From assembly GCF_900177275.1 (NCBI RefSeq), contig NZ_FXAG01000003.1, positions 251,008-315,007 on the forward strand: a stretch of DNA of 64,000 bases. Direction: 5' to 3'. Source of the stretch: Pseudogulbenkiania subflava DSM 22618. GTDB lineage: Bacteria > Pseudomonadota > Gammaproteobacteria > Burkholderiales > Chromobacteriaceae. Each line of letters begins with the position of its first letter. The stretch's first letter is position 1. Shown here one piece after another: positions 8,265 through 18,239 of the stretch. The position numbers and the translations under genes are program-made. The notes beneath the pieces are model-generated. The model searched no databases and was not told the DNA's origin. It saw only the letters and a list, made by a program, of their open reading frames with translations.

Positions 8265-9746
8265 CTATACCACTTTGAGCTGCCCCATCATTCCCAGCCC
8301 TTCGTGTTCAAGGATGTGACAGTGGAACATGCGTAGACCACGCCAGCGCTGAACAGCCTTGATCCGTACCGTCTCCCCCGACTTCAGGTTCACGGTGTCG
8401 TGCCAAGCACGGAAGGGCTCCGGCGTCACCACACCATGGATCTCCCGTTCAACGACCTGGAATTGGGTACCATGCAGATGGAAGGGGTGATCCATATCCG
8501 CTTGGTTGACGATTTCCCATAACTCGACTTCATTGCGCCGACTAGTCAGATCAACCCGCTTCATGTCATAGGTCTTGCCGTTGACGAGGAAGGACATTTG
8601 ATGGCGGCCGTCCTTCATCGACATCTGTTCAGTGAACACGACCCTTTTGTGTGCCTTTACTGGCCCAAGATCTGCGATAGAACACAGTTGCAGGGGCAAA
8701 GGTGGCTGAATAGTGGATCTGACTGGGGAGAAATCCACCGTCAACAGACTGAGCGCCTTGTCGGGCGCTACTTCCCCCATTTTCCCGCGAGGGTAGACTG
8801 CCGCCGTCAGATCGACCCGATCACGGTGCGTGCCCGCATCGACGATAAGTTCGGCACGCTGGGCTGGTACCACCAGAAACTCCTGCAGACCCGCGATGGG
8901 ATGCTCGATCAAGCCGCCATCGGTTCCCACCAATGCGAAACCGATACCCGGCAGAGTCAGGCGCAGGTAGCGTGCACTGCACGCATTCCAGATTCGCCAG
9001 CGTTCCCGCCCCCCGGTGTCGAATCGCACTACCGGCATGTGCTGGGCATTTACCAGCACAAACTGCCCTTCACGGCCATTCATCCAATCATCCGCATCGT
9101 CTGCCGGAATCTTGCCCTGCTGATCAAGCTTGAGATCGGAAGTCACCAGCAAACGCTCAGGGATTCCGTTGAGTGGGTCTTGCCTGGCACGCACGATAAA
9201 AAGCCCTGCTAGCCCACGGAAAGCCTGCTCGGCGGTGTAGGTATGAGGGTGAGGGTGATACCAGTAAGTGCCTGCGCAGCCATCCGGTAAGGTGAAGCGA
9301 TAAACCCGTTTGCCTCCAGGGGGTACTGGATTCTGGGGATTACCATCCTGCTCGGGCGGCACCGGCAGGCCATGCCAGTGTATGGATGAAGGTTGCTTGA
9401 GTCGGTTTACAAAGGTGATCTCGATGGTATCCCCTTCAAATACTTCAATCAGGGGCCCTGGCAGGCTACCGTTGTAGGTCCAAAACTCAGTGGCATGACC
9501 TGCGACCAATTCGGCTCTCAGTGGCGCGGCCGTCAAGGTGGCCCGGAATAGTCCTAGCGTCTTGCTTTCGTTGGTGAGCTTGCCCAACTCCCGTAGAGGT
9601 AGTCCCCGCGGCAAGGCATCAACCGGTAATAAGGAGGCAGGGGCAGCGGTCTCTCCCATGGACATTGCTCCGGCCCAAACCTTGGTCGAAGCAGCCCCCA
9701 TCACTACAAGACGGCTAATGGCAGTCAGAAATTGCCTACGCTGCAT
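8265..9746 (-). CDS. Multicopper oxidase (CueO/CopA/CumA type)
   Basis: 493 residues with a Tat-like signal peptide (RRQFL near the N-terminus, hydrophobic stretch to about residue 27). All four copper-binding blocks are visible: HWHG (123-126), HPHPH (164-168), HPFHLHG, and near the C-terminus HCHILEHEGLGMM, which contains the type 1 copper cysteine. The start at ATG 9746 is preferred over the GTG at 9749 because AAGGAG is six bases upstream of it. It probably oxidises Cu(I) to less toxic Cu(II) in the periplasm. It follows the Met-rich protein gene with no gap (TAA of that gene is directly upstream). Confidence 0.92.
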   Translation of the reverse strand: MQRRQFLTAISRLVVMGAASTKVWAGAMSMGETAAPASLLPVDALPRGLPLRELGKLTNESKTLGLFRATLTAAPLRAELVAGHATEFWTYNGSLPGPLIEVFEGDTIEITFVNRLKQPSSIHWHGLPVPPEQDGNPQNPVPPGGKRVYRFTLPDGCAGTYWYHPHPHTYTAEQAFRGLAGLFIVRARQDPLNGIPERLLVTSDLKLDQQGKIPADDADDWMNGREGQFVLVNAQHMPVVRFDTGGRERWRIWNACSARYLRLTLPGIGFALVGTDGGLIEHPIAGLQEFLVVPAQRAELIVDAGTHRDRVDLTAAVYPRGKMGEVAPDKALSLLTVDFSPVRSTIQPPLPLQLCSIADLGPVKAHKRVVFTEQMSMKDGRHQMSFLVNGKTYDMKRVDLTSRRNEVELWEIVNQADMDHPFHLHGTQFQVVEREIHGVVTPEPFRAWHDTVNLKSGETVRIKAVQRWRGLRMFHCHILEHEGLGMMGQLKVV

Positions 9747-9749
9747 CAC

Positions 9750-10190
9750 TTACTCCTTGGCATCGCTACCCATCGGGCCCATCGGCATCGACATCATGGA
9801 TGTTTGCTGATGCATCATTTGCATCATCATGTCCATCATCTTCATGCGATCGTCCATGCTGGATGGTTTGCTGGATTTGGCTTTGCCTTTAACCGGGCAA
9901 TCCATCCCTGCATGCATCGACTTCATCATGGCCATCGCATCGGTCATAGCCTGCATTTGCGCCTGCATCGCCTGTTGACGCTCGGCCGGAGTGTTGACTG
10001 AACGTGTCAGTTCTTTTGCGGCTTCAAGTTTGTGCAGTTGGTCCGAGACAGCGCTGTCGGATGGGGCTTGCGATTGGACACCAGTCGTCGCGGGTGTGGC
10101 TTTATCAACGTGGTGGGCTTCATTGGCCATGGCGATCGTAGCGACGCTGGCGAAGGCCAGTGCGTAGCCGTAAGTCAGTACCCGTTTCAT
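9750..10190 (-). CDS. Exported Met-rich protein of the copper operon
   Basis: 146 residues. A signal peptide (1-22) is followed by a region of charged helices and then an extremely Met-rich C-terminus (MKMMDMMMQMMHQQ, MSMPMGPMG), suited to binding Cu(I) or Ag(I). The start at 10190 has GGAG seven bases upstream. It directly precedes the multicopper oxidase, so it may act as a periplasmic copper store or donor, as Met-rich partners do in other cop/pco systems (inference). Confidence 0.7.
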   Translation of the reverse strand: MKRVLTYGYALAFASVATIAMANEAHHVDKATPATTGVQSQAPSDSAVSDQLHKLEAAKELTRSVNTPAERQQAMQAQMQAMTDAMAMMKSMHAGMDCPVKGKAKSSKPSSMDDRMKMMDMMMQMMHQQTSMMSMPMGPMGSDAKE

Positions 10191-10302
10191 AGAGGGACTC
10201 CTTGGGACGTAAAAAGGAACGGCAATGCTCAATCCCATAAGTGCTGGGATCGGAAATGGATGCAGGCACCGGCATACGCCAGTGTCCTGTCAGCAGGCGC
10301 TG

Positions 10303-10701
10303 CTAATTGTTGAGACGTAAAAACTGCAGGAAAACAGGGGGCTGTGAAGGAAAGAGCAAGGGCTGGCCAATGAGGATTGGCGTAAGAGGTAGCGAGATGA
10401 GGAACAGGATGATGGGTAGAATAGTCACTACTGCCGCATGGCCAAGGTCAAACGGAAGCAAGCTGCCTGATTGAGGCAGAGAGGTACTGGCCTGAGCACA
10501 GGACTGTACACACACCTCGTTATGCGGGGTGGTATCTGGACGAACGTTATGCTGCGTAACGGCAAGACCGAGAGGATCGGCCCTCCCCATTTCACTGGGC
10601 AGGCTCAAGCAGCCATGGATCGCACCCAGAACAAACGCAAACACCCACACCGCCAGAGTAAGGCGACAAAGCAGGCTGAGGTGTTTGCGGAATCTGTGCA
10701 C
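10303..10701 (-). CDS. Hypothetical membrane/exported protein, metal-cluster associated
   Basis: From a GTG at 10701 this reads 132 residues, with an N-terminal hydrophobic segment (CRLTLAVWVFAFVLGAIHG), a Cys-containing middle (EVCVQSCAQ), a second long hydrophobic segment and a tail ending FLQFLRLNN. The organisation resembles small DUF2946-like proteins of copper loci. The frame is open further upstream (to 10845), but that extension looks non-coding. No strong ribosome binding site, so both start and reality are uncertain. Confidence 0.4.
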   Translation of the reverse strand: MHRFRKHLSLLCRLTLAVWVFAFVLGAIHGCLSLPSEMGRADPLGLAVTQHNVRPDTTPHNEVCVQSCAQASTSLPQSGSLLPFDLGHAAVVTILPIILFLISLPLTPILIGQPLLFPSQPPVFLQFLRLNN

Positions 10702-10916
10702 AACGACACACCTGAAAATGGATACTTTCAATATAGCCGGCCCAATGTCGAGTGTTTTGATGCAGATCAAATATGGGGCAAGCTGACCGGATAGTGGACT
10801 AATATTATTTCTTAACGATAGCGAATGGCACGAGAGGCAGAGCATAATTCTTCGCCAAACAAGGCTGCTCTGCCCCCCTTGCCTTAACGCAACCTCAGCG
10901 CCATCCCGTCGGCACC

Positions 10917-11285
10917 TTATTTCAGTGTCAGGCGCACCTGCTCGGCGGCCTTGCCGGGCAGCGTCACCTTGACGATAGCCTTGGCACCGGCAGCCGCCTT
11001 GGCCTTAGCCGTCAGCTTGTTACCGCCAGCCGGCACCAGGGCTGCGGTAGTCTTGGCCGAGCCAACCAGCAGCGTGACTTCGCCGCTGGCACCCTTGCTG
11101 TCGACCGGCTTGCCGCCATGGTCGGTCAGATAGACGGCCAGCTGGTCCGCTTCGGCAACGAGTTCGACGCGATGACCCGACTGGGTCTCGGCCATTACAC
11201 CCCCTTGTTGCGGCTTAAGATCGCCATCGGCGAAGGCCAAACCAGTGGAGAACGCGAGGGAGGCGGCGATCAGCAGGTGTTTCAT
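10917..11285 (-). CDS. Small periplasmic protein of the RND efflux operon
   Basis: 122 residues with a clear signal peptide (1-19, ending AFA) and an Ala/Lys-rich beta-type mature domain. GGAAAGGAAAACACC upstream gives a good ribosome binding site. It follows the RND permease gene and is probably cotranscribed. By position it could be a periplasmic metal-binding or chaperone partner of the pump, but there is no Met/His/Trp cluster like that of CusF. I recognise it only as a recurrent companion of cation efflux operons. Confidence 0.6.
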   Translation of the reverse strand: MKHLLIAASLAFSTGLAFADGDLKPQQGGVMAETQSGHRVELVAEADQLAVYLTDHGGKPVDSKGASGEVTLLVGSAKTTAALVPAGGNKLTAKAKAAAGAKAIVKVTLPGKAAEQVRLTLK

Positions 11286-11310
11286 GGTGTTTTCCTTTCC
11301 AGGGAATGAT

Positions 11311-11330
11311 CCCCGGGCTATCGCCCGGGG
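11311..11330 (-). terminator. Hairpin between the RND permease gene and the next small gene
   Basis: An 8-bp perfect GC stem (CCCCGGGC / GCCCGGGG) with a TATC loop follows the permease stop codon. It lacks a following T-run on the minus strand, so it may be a transcript-stabilising hairpin rather than a terminator. Confidence 0.4.
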
Positions 11331-11340
11331 CAGGTAAAAA

Positions 11341-14300
11341 TCAGAACGCTTCGCTGCTATGGTCTTGCAGCAACTGACGTAGCGGCTTCTCGCCGAACAG
11401 CCAGAACATCAGCGGGGTCAGCAGCGTATCCAGCAGAGTCGAGCTGACCAACCCGCCGAAGATCACCACCGCCACTGGATGCAGAATTTCCTTGCCTGGC
11501 GCATCAGCGGCGAACAGCAGCGGCACCAGCGCCAGAGCGGCGGTGAGCGCCGTCATCAGCACCGGCGTAAGCCGCTCCAGCGAGCCGCGCACGATCAGAC
11601 GCTGGCCGAAGGTCTCGCCCTCGAACTTGCACAGGTTGATGTAGTGGCTGATCTTGAGAATGCCGTTGCGCGTGGCGATACCGGTCAGCGTGATGAAGCC
11701 GACCAGCGACGCCACCGACAGCGTGATATCGGCCAGCCACATCGCGATCACGCTGCCGATCAGCGCCATCGGGATATTGCCCATGATCATCGCGCTGAGG
11801 GTGACCGACTTGTAACGGCTGTACAGGACCATGAAGATTAGCGCCAACGATACCAACGACAGCCCGGCGATCAGCTTGGTCGCCTGTTCCTGCGCCTGGA
11901 ACTGCCCCTCCAGGCTCACGAAGTAACCTTCAGGCAGATGACTGTCGGCCAGTACTTGGCGAATATCCGCGATGATGCGGGCCATGTCCGAACCGTCGGT
12001 GTTGGCGGCGATGACGATGCGCCGCCGGCCGTTTTCGCGACCGATCTGATTCGGACCGTCAGACTCTTCAACGCTGGCGACCTGCGACAGCGGAATGCGC
12101 CCGTGCGGGGTGTCGATCAGGATACCCGCCAGCCCCGGCGTATCGCGCGCGCTATCCGGCAGGCGCACCACCAGGTTGAAGCGCTTGTTGCCGTCGACGA
12201 TCTGCGCCACGGTGTCCCCCTCGGTCAGCGTCTCCAGCGTCTTCAACAAGGCTCCTGGCGAGACGCCATACTGCGCGGCCTTGCCATAGTCGAGTCGCAC
12301 CTTGATCTGGGGGATCAGTACTTGCTTCTCGATCTGCAGATCGGTCAGCCCCGGAATGCGAGCCAGCTTGTCGCGCAGGCTCGCCGCCTGGCCGCGCAGC
12401 GTGTCGAGATCGTCGCCATAGATCTTCAGCGCGATCTGGGCACGCACACCGGACAGCAGGTGGTCGAGCCGGTGCGAGATGGGCTGACCGACGGTGGCCA
12501 CCGCCGGCAGCGGGGCCAGCTTGGCACGAATGTCCGCCATCACCGCCTCGCGCCCACGCTCGGAGGGCTTGAGATCGACGTCCAGCTCGCTCGAGTGCAC
12601 CCCCTCGGCGTGTTCGTCCAGTTCGGCACGACCGGTACGGCGGCCGACGCTCCTTACCTCGGGAACCTCCTTGATCAGGGCTTCGGCCAAGCTGCCAACC
12701 CGATTCGACTCGGCCAACGACGTGCCCGGGTTGAGCAGCAGCGATACGGTCAGCGTGCCCTCGTTGAAGGCCGGCAGGAAGGCGCGTGGGAACAGCGGCA
12801 CCGTGGCGACCGTCGCCGCCAGCAGCACCACGGCAGCGGCCAGAATGAGCCTGGCACGGCTGAACGACGCTTCCAGCAGCTTTTTGTCCCAGCGCTTGAG
12901 CCATTGCACCAACCGCGAGTCGCCGTGCTCGATCTGCTTCATGCGCGGCAGCAGGAAGTAGCACATGACCGGGGTCACGGTGAGCGCCACCACCAGGCTC
13001 GACAGGATCGAGGTGATGTAGGCGACGCCAAGCGGTGCGAACAGCCGACCTTCGATACCCGGCAGCGCAAACAGCGGCACAAATACCAGCACCACCACCA
13101 TGGTGGCGACCACGACACCCGACCGTACCTCGTTACATGCTACGGCGATCACCTTGATGATGCCGGTCACCCCCTTGGGCTTGTTTTGTTTCAGGCGGCG
13201 CAACACGTTTTCGACATCGACTAGCGCGTCGTCCACCAATTCGCCGATAGCGATCGCCAGACCACCCAGCGTCATCACGTTGATCGACAGCCCCATACTC
13301 TTGAACACCAGGGCGGTGATCGCCAACGACAGCGGGATCGCGGTCAGCGAGATCAAGGTGGTGCGTACGTTCATCAGGAACAGGAACAAGATGATCGCGA
13401 CCATGATCGCGCCGTCGCGCAGCGCTTCCTGTACGTTGTCGATCGACGCCTCGATGAAGTCGGCTTGGCGGAATGAGATTTCAGGCTTGGAAACGCCGGG
13501 CGGCAAGGTCTTCGACATGCTGGCAAGCGCATCCTCAACTTGCTCGGTCAATTTGACCGAATCGGCGTTGGGCTGCTTCTGCACGCTGACGATGACCGCT
13601 GGCTTGGCACCGTAGCCAGCGTCGCCGCGTTTGAACGAGGGAGCGAACTTCACCTCGGCCAGTTGCTTCAACAGGATTGGTTGACCATTGACCAGCTTGA
13701 CAGCGAGATTCTGCAAATCTTCCAGGCGCGTAGTGCGCCCCAGGTTGCGGATCAGGTATTCACGGGCGTTCTGCTCCAGGAAGCCGCCGCTGGTATTGCT
13801 CGAGAAAGCCTTCAGCGCAGTGTCAAGCTCCTCGAAGCTGACATCGAGCTGGCCCATCAACGCGGTATTCGGCTCGACACGGAATTGCCGCACCTCACCA
13901 CCGATGGGGATCACCTGGGCAACGCCGGGAATCGACAACAGCCGCGGTCGCAACACGAAGTCGGCGTATTCACGCACCTGCATCGGACTGACCTTGGCCG
14001 GGTCGGCCGGCAGCGCAATCAGCATGATCTCGCCCATCACCGACGAGATCGGGCCCATATTGGGGCTGACCCCTTCCGGTAACTGTTCCTTGACCTCAGC
14101 CAGGCGCTCGGCCACCAACTGGCGGTTGCGGTAGATGTCCGAACCCCACTCGAACTCGGCATAGAGAATGGAAAGGCCGATGCCGGATACCGAGCGCACC
14201 CGGGTTACGCCCGGCATGCCATTCATCGCCGTTTCCAGCGGAAACGACACCAGTTGCTCAACTTCTTCCGGGGCCATGCCGCCGGCTTCGGTCATGATGG

Positions 14301-14442
14301 TAACGGTTGGCTTGTTCAGATCCGGGAACACATCCACCGGCATGTTCACAGCAGTAAGCCCGCCGTACACCATCAGGATGACGGCGAAGGCGAGCACGAA
14401 CAGCCGGTTTCTCAGACTGGTATTGACGATCCAGCTAAACAT
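11341..14442 (-). CDS. czcA: Heavy-metal efflux RND permease (CzcA/CusA family)
   Basis: 1033 residues, the usual length of an HME-RND inner-membrane proton antiporter. N-terminal [16 protein letters not shown], an early large periplasmic domain, six helices, a second periplasmic loop and a final helix block are all recognisable. The TM4 proton-relay region reads [16 protein letters not shown]. This differs from the DFG...DGA...VEN motif I associate with Zn/Co/Cd-type CzcA and from CusA-type sequences, so the metal specificity cannot be assigned to Cu/Ag by homology alone. It works with the membrane-fusion and TolC-like proteins encoded just upstream. Family assignment is firm; the czcA symbol is generic. 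Confidence 0.92.
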   Translation of the reverse strand: MFSWIVNTSLRNRLFVLAFAVILMVYGGLTAVNMPVDVFPDLNKPTVTIMTEAGGMAPEEVEQLVSFPLETAMNGMPGVTRVRSVSGIGLSILYAEFEWGSDIYRNRQLVAERLAEVKEQLPEGVSPNMGPISSVMGEIMLIALPADPAKVSPMQVREYADFVLRPRLLSIPGVAQVIPIGGEVRQFRVEPNTALMGQLDVSFEELDTALKAFSSNTSGGFLEQNAREYLIRNLGRTTRLEDLQNLAVKLVNGQPILLKQLAEVKFAPSFKRGDAGYGAKPAVIVSVQKQPNADSVKLTEQVEDALASMSKTLPPGVSKPEISFRQADFIEASIDNVQEALRDGAIMVAIILFLFLMNVRTTLISLTAIPLSLAITALVFKSMGLSINVMTLGGLAIAIGELVDDALVDVENVLRRLKQNKPKGVTGIIKVIAVACNEVRSGVVVATMVVVLVFVPLFALPGIEGRLFAPLGVAYITSILSSLVVALTVTPVMCYFLLPRMKQIEHGDSRLVQWLKRWDKKLLEASFSRARLILAAAVVLLAATVATVPLFPRAFLPAFNEGTLTVSLLLNPGTSLAESNRVGSLAEALIKEVPEVRSVGRRTGRAELDEHAEGVHSSELDVDLKPSERGREAVMADIRAKLAPLPAVATVGQPISHRLDHLLSGVRAQIALKIYGDDLDTLRGQAASLRDKLARIPGLTDLQIEKQVLIPQIKVRLDYGKAAQYGVSPGALLKTLETLTEGDTVAQIVDGNKRFNLVVRLPDSARDTPGLAGILIDTPHGRIPLSQVASVEESDGPNQIGRENGRRRIVIAANTDGSDMARIIADIRQVLADSHLPEGYFVSLEGQFQAQEQATKLIAGLSLVSLALIFMVLYSRYKSVTLSAMIMGNIPMALIGSVIAMWLADITLSVASLVGFITLTGIATRNGILKISHYINLCKFEGETFGQRLIVRGSLERLTPVLMTALTAALALVPLLFAADAPGKEILHPVAVVIFGGLVSSTLLDTLLTPLMFWLFGEKPLRQLLQDHSSEAF

Positions 14443-14452
14443 GATCGTCTCC

Positions 14453-15553
14453 TCAGCGGATCTGGTTGATCAGCGTGGCACCGCTGGTCACCACTCGTGC
14501 ACCAGGCTTCAGCCCTGCGGCCACCACGTTGGCACCGTCGAGCGGCGTCACCTGTACCGGCACGCCGCGGAATACTTCCGCCCGCTCGTGCACCCAGACG
14601 ATGCTCTCGTTGGCCGAATTCCTGACCACGCTCGCCGCCGGCAGCGGCACACCCTTGACGCTGTCGCGGGTCTGCGCCACCACCTTGACCGCCTGGCCAA
14701 GCGCCAGTGGGTTTGCGCCTGCCTGCTTCAGTCGGAACAGCACCGGCAGCGCGCCATCGCGAAAGGCGGTGGCACCGCCGACGAAGGTCAGCGGCGTCTG
14801 CGTGCCGGAGAGGCTGGCATCGGTCAGCGAAGCAACGAGCTTGGCATCGTAGGCCAGCGCCTCGATCATCAGCCGGGCAGGGTCGACGATCTCGAACAGC
14901 ACGTCGCGAGCCTCGACGACCTGGCCGCTGACGACGCTAGCCTGCGCAATCACGCCGCTCACCGGCGCGCGTAGCGCCTCGCGGCCGGTAGCCGCACCGA
15001 GCGCCGCCGCGCGCTGGCGCAGCCCAGCCAACTCGCTTTCCTGTGCTTCTACCTCCTTCTTCGGTACCGTACCGGACAGCTCCCGCAAACGGGCCAGCTG
15101 TTTCTCTGCCAGCCGGGCCTTGACCCCGAGATCCGCCAGCTCTGCGCTCTGGTTGGCGCGTTCGACGCTCGTCACCGCCGGCACCACATAACCCAGCACC
15201 TGACCCTTGACGACTTTCATGCCGGCTACCGGCAGCCCCTTCGGCCCGCCCTCGATACGGCCGGACTGAATCGCCTGCACGCGGCCGCCGGCGTTCGGGT
15301 CCATCACCACGTGGCCGTTGAGTTCGACGGTACGCGGCACGGCTTTTTCCTCACCGACCACGGTGCGGATGGCCAGCCGTCGTTGCGCATCCTTGGGCAC
15401 GAACACGCTGCCGTCCGGCAGCCGTTGCGGTTTATCAGAAGCGATGGCGGCAGCCGGGTTGGCCGCCCCGCCGCTGTGATCTTCGCCACCGTGGGCGATG
15501 GCCTGACCCAGCCAGAGTGCCAGCAGGCACGCCAATAGTTTGTTCATTTTCAT
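14453..15553 (-). CDS. czcB: RND efflux periplasmic adaptor (membrane fusion protein, CzcB-like)
   Basis: 366 residues with a signal peptide (1-20) followed by a short His-containing segment ([10 protein letters not shown]). Then come the lipoyl/barrel-sandwich halves around a coiled-coil hairpin ([20 protein letters not shown] and on to about residue 180) and a beta-barrel C-terminus. AAGGA lies nine bases before the ATG. It bridges the permease CzcA and the outer-membrane channel. The His-rich N-terminus suggests a metal contact. Confidence 0.9.
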   Translation of the reverse strand: MKMNKLLACLLALWLGQAIAHGGEDHSGGAANPAAAIASDKPQRLPDGSVFVPKDAQRRLAIRTVVGEEKAVPRTVELNGHVVMDPNAGGRVQAIQSGRIEGGPKGLPVAGMKVVKGQVLGYVVPAVTSVERANQSAELADLGVKARLAEKQLARLRELSGTVPKKEVEAQESELAGLRQRAAALGAATGREALRAPVSGVIAQASVVSGQVVEARDVLFEIVDPARLMIEALAYDAKLVASLTDASLSGTQTPLTFVGGATAFRDGALPVLFRLKQAGANPLALGQAVKVVAQTRDSVKGVPLPAASVVRNSANESIVWVHERAEVFRGVPVQVTPLDGANVVAAGLKPGARVVTSGATLINQIR

Positions 15554-15577
15554 GTTCTGTTGTCCTTGTTCCGGCGG

Positions 15578-16105
15578 TCAGGCGGTATGACGAGTGGTGC
15601 GGCGCTTGAGCAGCACCGAGACAGCGCCCAGCGCGACCAGGGCGCCGCCGACCCACCACCACATCGTTCCCGAACCATGACTGGTTACGGCGGCCACCGG
15701 TTTGGTCGGCTCGGCCACCACCAGCGTGGTCTCGATCAGGTCGGTGTCGGCACCGGCCTGTACGGTAAGGACCAAGGGGTACTGGCCCGGCTTGGCGAAC
15801 TGCGGTGCCTTGGCACGATAGCTGCCGTCCTCGGCCGCTTGCGCGACGGTCTTCCAGCTGCCGCTTTCGATTTCCACCTTGGCACCGGTCACCGGTTCGT
15901 TGCTGGCGTAGCGGTCGAGATAGACGGTGAGCTGACCACCCGCCGGTGTGACGAGTAATTCGAACAGTTCGGTGTGAGCCTCGGCACGCGGCGCCACGTT
16001 GGCCGAAACAGCCGGTTTGGCGCCATCGCCGTGATCTTCGCCGCCGTGGGCGAAAACAAGAACAGGGGCGAACAACAGCGTGAACAGCAGGGTTTGGCGG
16101 ATCAT
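15578..16105 (-). CDS. Efflux-associated periplasmic/membrane protein
   Basis: 175 residues: signal peptide (1-19), a short HGGEDHGDG segment like that of the adaptor protein, a beta-rich periplasmic domain (about 45-130) and a C-terminal transmembrane helix followed by KRRTTRH. Its start overlaps the stop of the outer-membrane channel gene (ATGA), so the two are translationally coupled. Proteins of this shape are regular companions of CzcCBA operons; the specific role is not known. Confidence 0.65.
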   Translation of the reverse strand: MIRQTLLFTLLFAPVLVFAHGGEDHGDGAKPAVSANVAPRAEAHTELFELLVTPAGGQLTVYLDRYASNEPVTGAKVEIESGSWKTVAQAAEDGSYRAKAPQFAKPGQYPLVLTVQAGADTDLIETTLVVAEPTKPVAAVTSHGSGTMWWWVGGALVALGAVSVLLKRRTTRHTA

Positions 16106-17307
16106 GGCAGGGCTCCCACGGCCTGGTTGTAGCGGGAAACGGCACGCGCCGCCTCGGATCGGGTACGGGCGGCCTGGAGGCGAGCATCGGCGAGTTCGGT
16201 TTCGGCACGGATCAGCGCCGGCAACTCGAGTTGGCCGGCCTGGAACGCCTTGTCCACCCAGACGAAGCTCTGCTCCGCCAGTTGCAGGCGTTCCTGCTGC
16301 AGCGCCGCCGTTCCCCGGCTTTGCTCGAGTTCGGCCCGACTTGCCGCCACACTGGCCGCCAGTTTGCGCTGGGCGCTATCGCGCGCGAGCTGGGCCTCGA
16401 TCAGTTCGGCGTTGGCGGCGGTGATGCGCGGCTGATTGCGTGCAGAGGATCCGAACGGAATCTTGATCGCGATCTTGGCGAGGTTCTGGTAGGCCTCTTC
16501 GCGGCTGTCGCGCTCGCGAGTCACGGTGAACGCCAGTTCCGGATTGTTGCGGGTATCCCCCGCCGCTTGCTGTAGCTTGGCTTGGGCTACCGAGGCCTTG
16601 GCGGCCAGCTCCTGCAGCTGCGGATGCTGTTCCGGTGCGATCTCGCCGGCCAGGATTTCATCCTGATCCGGCACCCGCGCCCCGCGCGACAAGGCAGCGA
16701 ACTGCCCTTGGGCTCGGGTCAGCGCCGCCTGCGCGCGCAAGCGTTCACTCTTGGCCTGGCTCACCGTGCTGCGCGCCAGGTTCTGGTCCAGCGGTGCCAG
16801 ATCGCCCGCCTTGACCCGGCGGGCGACGTCGGCCTCGAGCCGGCTGGCTTCCTTGAGCTTGAGGTCGGTGGCGTCCAGCTCGACTTGCGCGAGGCGGACT
16901 TCCCACCATGCTTCGCGCAGTTCACCAGCCAGCTGCCAGCGTTGCTGTGCCAAGCCTTGCATGCTGGCATCGCGCTCGCCTTGCGCCACGGCGCCAGCTC
17001 GGTCGCGCTGCCCCCATAGCCACAGTGGCACGCCGACTTCGGCTTCCCACTCGCGCCTGCCGGCGTTGCCATCAAGCTGGTCACTGCGGCCGGACAACGT
17101 CAGCGTGGGCGGTTCAGGCAGCCAAGCACGGGCGGCCGCGTCTTGCGCGTCGAATTGCGCCGTGCGGGCGGACTGGGCCGGCAAATAGGCAGCCCAGGCA
17201 TGGTCGAGGGCGTCTTTGAGCGTGGCGGCGGACAGCGGGGCGGACAAGCCCAACCAGAGCGCGGCCACACCCAACGCCCCTCGATAAAACGGATGGGGGT
17301 AAGGCAT
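16102..17307 (-). CDS. czcC: TolC-family outer-membrane channel of the RND system (CzcC-like)
   Basis: 401 residues with a signal peptide (ending LSAA near residue 28) and two repeats of long amphipathic helices rich in Ala, Gln, Arg and Leu (for example ARRVKAGDLAPLDQNLARST and VDKAFQAGQLELPALIRAET). This is the typical outer-membrane efflux protein pattern. The start has GAGG five bases upstream. It is the first gene of the contiguous C-accessory-B-A operon. Confidence 0.88.
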   Translation of the reverse strand: MPYPHPFYRGALGVAALWLGLSAPLSAATLKDALDHAWAAYLPAQSARTAQFDAQDAAARAWLPEPPTLTLSGRSDQLDGNAGRREWEAEVGVPLWLWGQRDRAGAVAQGERDASMQGLAQQRWQLAGELREAWWEVRLAQVELDATDLKLKEASRLEADVARRVKAGDLAPLDQNLARSTVSQAKSERLRAQAALTRAQGQFAALSRGARVPDQDEILAGEIAPEQHPQLQELAAKASVAQAKLQQAAGDTRNNPELAFTVTRERDSREEAYQNLAKIAIKIPFGSSARNQPRITAANAELIEAQLARDSAQRKLAASVAASRAELEQSRGTAALQQERLQLAEQSFVWVDKAFQAGQLELPALIRAETELADARLQAARTRSEAARAVSRYNQAVGALP

Positions 17308-17406
17308 GATGACCTCATCGAAATGGACAATGGCAATGCGTCACGACGACGCCGGCCGGCGCGATGAGGGCAGGAGAGGAAACTGGAGCTGCGTCAACGC
17401 GCCGGA

Positions 17407-17769
17407 TCAGGCACGTTTTTTGGGAGGCCGCTCGGGAGGGGCCGGCGCATGGTCGTTGGGAAACTGATCCTCGCTGCCAGTCCACACAGAGGATGTCGGG
17501 ACAATGGGATGAGGGAGGGACGGGAGGGACGGCACGCCCTTGGTAAAGCTGCAGGACTTGCAGCCGTCGAGCTTCACTTCGTCGCCGACCTTGTGAGTGT
17601 GCTGCTCGGAGTCACCGAAAATGCTGCGGTGCTCATGGATACTGACCTTCTCGACCACGGACGGATGGTCTCCCTCGCCTTCCTCCAACTGAGCGAAACC
17701 GGCCATCGCTGCGTTGAACGGCAGGGCGATGGCCAGTAACAGTAGCAGGAGGCAGCGCAGCAATTTCAT
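17407..17769 (-). CDS. CzcI-like small periplasmic protein
   Basis: 120 residues with a leucine-rich signal peptide (1-23), several His residues, a CKSC motif in the middle (KLDGCKSCSFTKG) and a proline-rich basic end (PAPPERPPKKRA). This matches CzcI-type proteins encoded ahead of czcCBA operons, which are thought to modulate expression or metal handling. It is the first minus-strand gene inside the right end of the island. Confidence 0.65.
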   Translation of the reverse strand: MKLLRCLLLLLLAIALPFNAAMAGFAQLEEGEGDHPSVVEKVSIHEHRSIFGDSEQHTHKVGDEVKLDGCKSCSFTKGVPSLPSLPHPIVPTSSVWTGSEDQFPNDHAPAPPERPPKKRA

Positions 17770-18239
17770 GGGGGGTATTGTAGCGGGCTTGGTGAGCGGT
17801 GCAAAACGGCACGAAGGAATAAGAATGCTATACCTTGGTCGAATACGAAAAAGCGGCCTTGCGACCGCTCGATGTATCCGCAGCTATGGAAACCTTATTT
17901 CCTGCCACGGTAATTTTCAGGGTTGGCTTTGATGACACGGCCAGCATAGTCATCGAGTTCCTCTCGTGTCGCCTTCGGTGCTACCGCTCTGCACATGGTA
18001 ACGGGACACCATCGAGATGATCGTCTCATCAGTCAGATATGGCATCACCAAACATGCTTCGGCATCGATAGCAGCGGGCGGGACGTTTTCTGGAAGGGAA
18101 CGAGGGACGCGCTTGGAACTCACGGAAAACCTTACTTCAACCAAGAAGCTCTAGGCTTCAACACATCTTAAGCAACCGTGCCCCCAAGGATCCTTGAGGG
18201 CACTTTTGCATCACAGGCACTACTTGGCGGCAAACCAAG
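17770..18239. other. Gene-poor interval inside the right end of the island
   Basis: 470 bp between the czcI-like gene and the right-end repeats. Apart from a possible minus-strand gene remnant (17895-18144), I see no promoter, RNA or complete gene that I can support. Coding density and GC content are lower than in the flanking efflux operon, as often seen near transposon ends. Confidence 0.5.
17895..18144 (-). pseudogene. Possible frameshifted remnant of a small gene
   Basis: Two overlapping minus-strand frames each look partly protein-like. The first (18144-17950) contains PYLTDETIISMVSRYH and then hits TGA. The second (ATG at 17996, stop at 17895) reads VAPKATREELDDYAGRVI and on to ENYRGRK. 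Joining them by a frameshift near 17990 would give one charged helical protein of about 80 residues. I do not recognise the family. Either a decayed cargo gene or chance. Confidence 0.25.
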
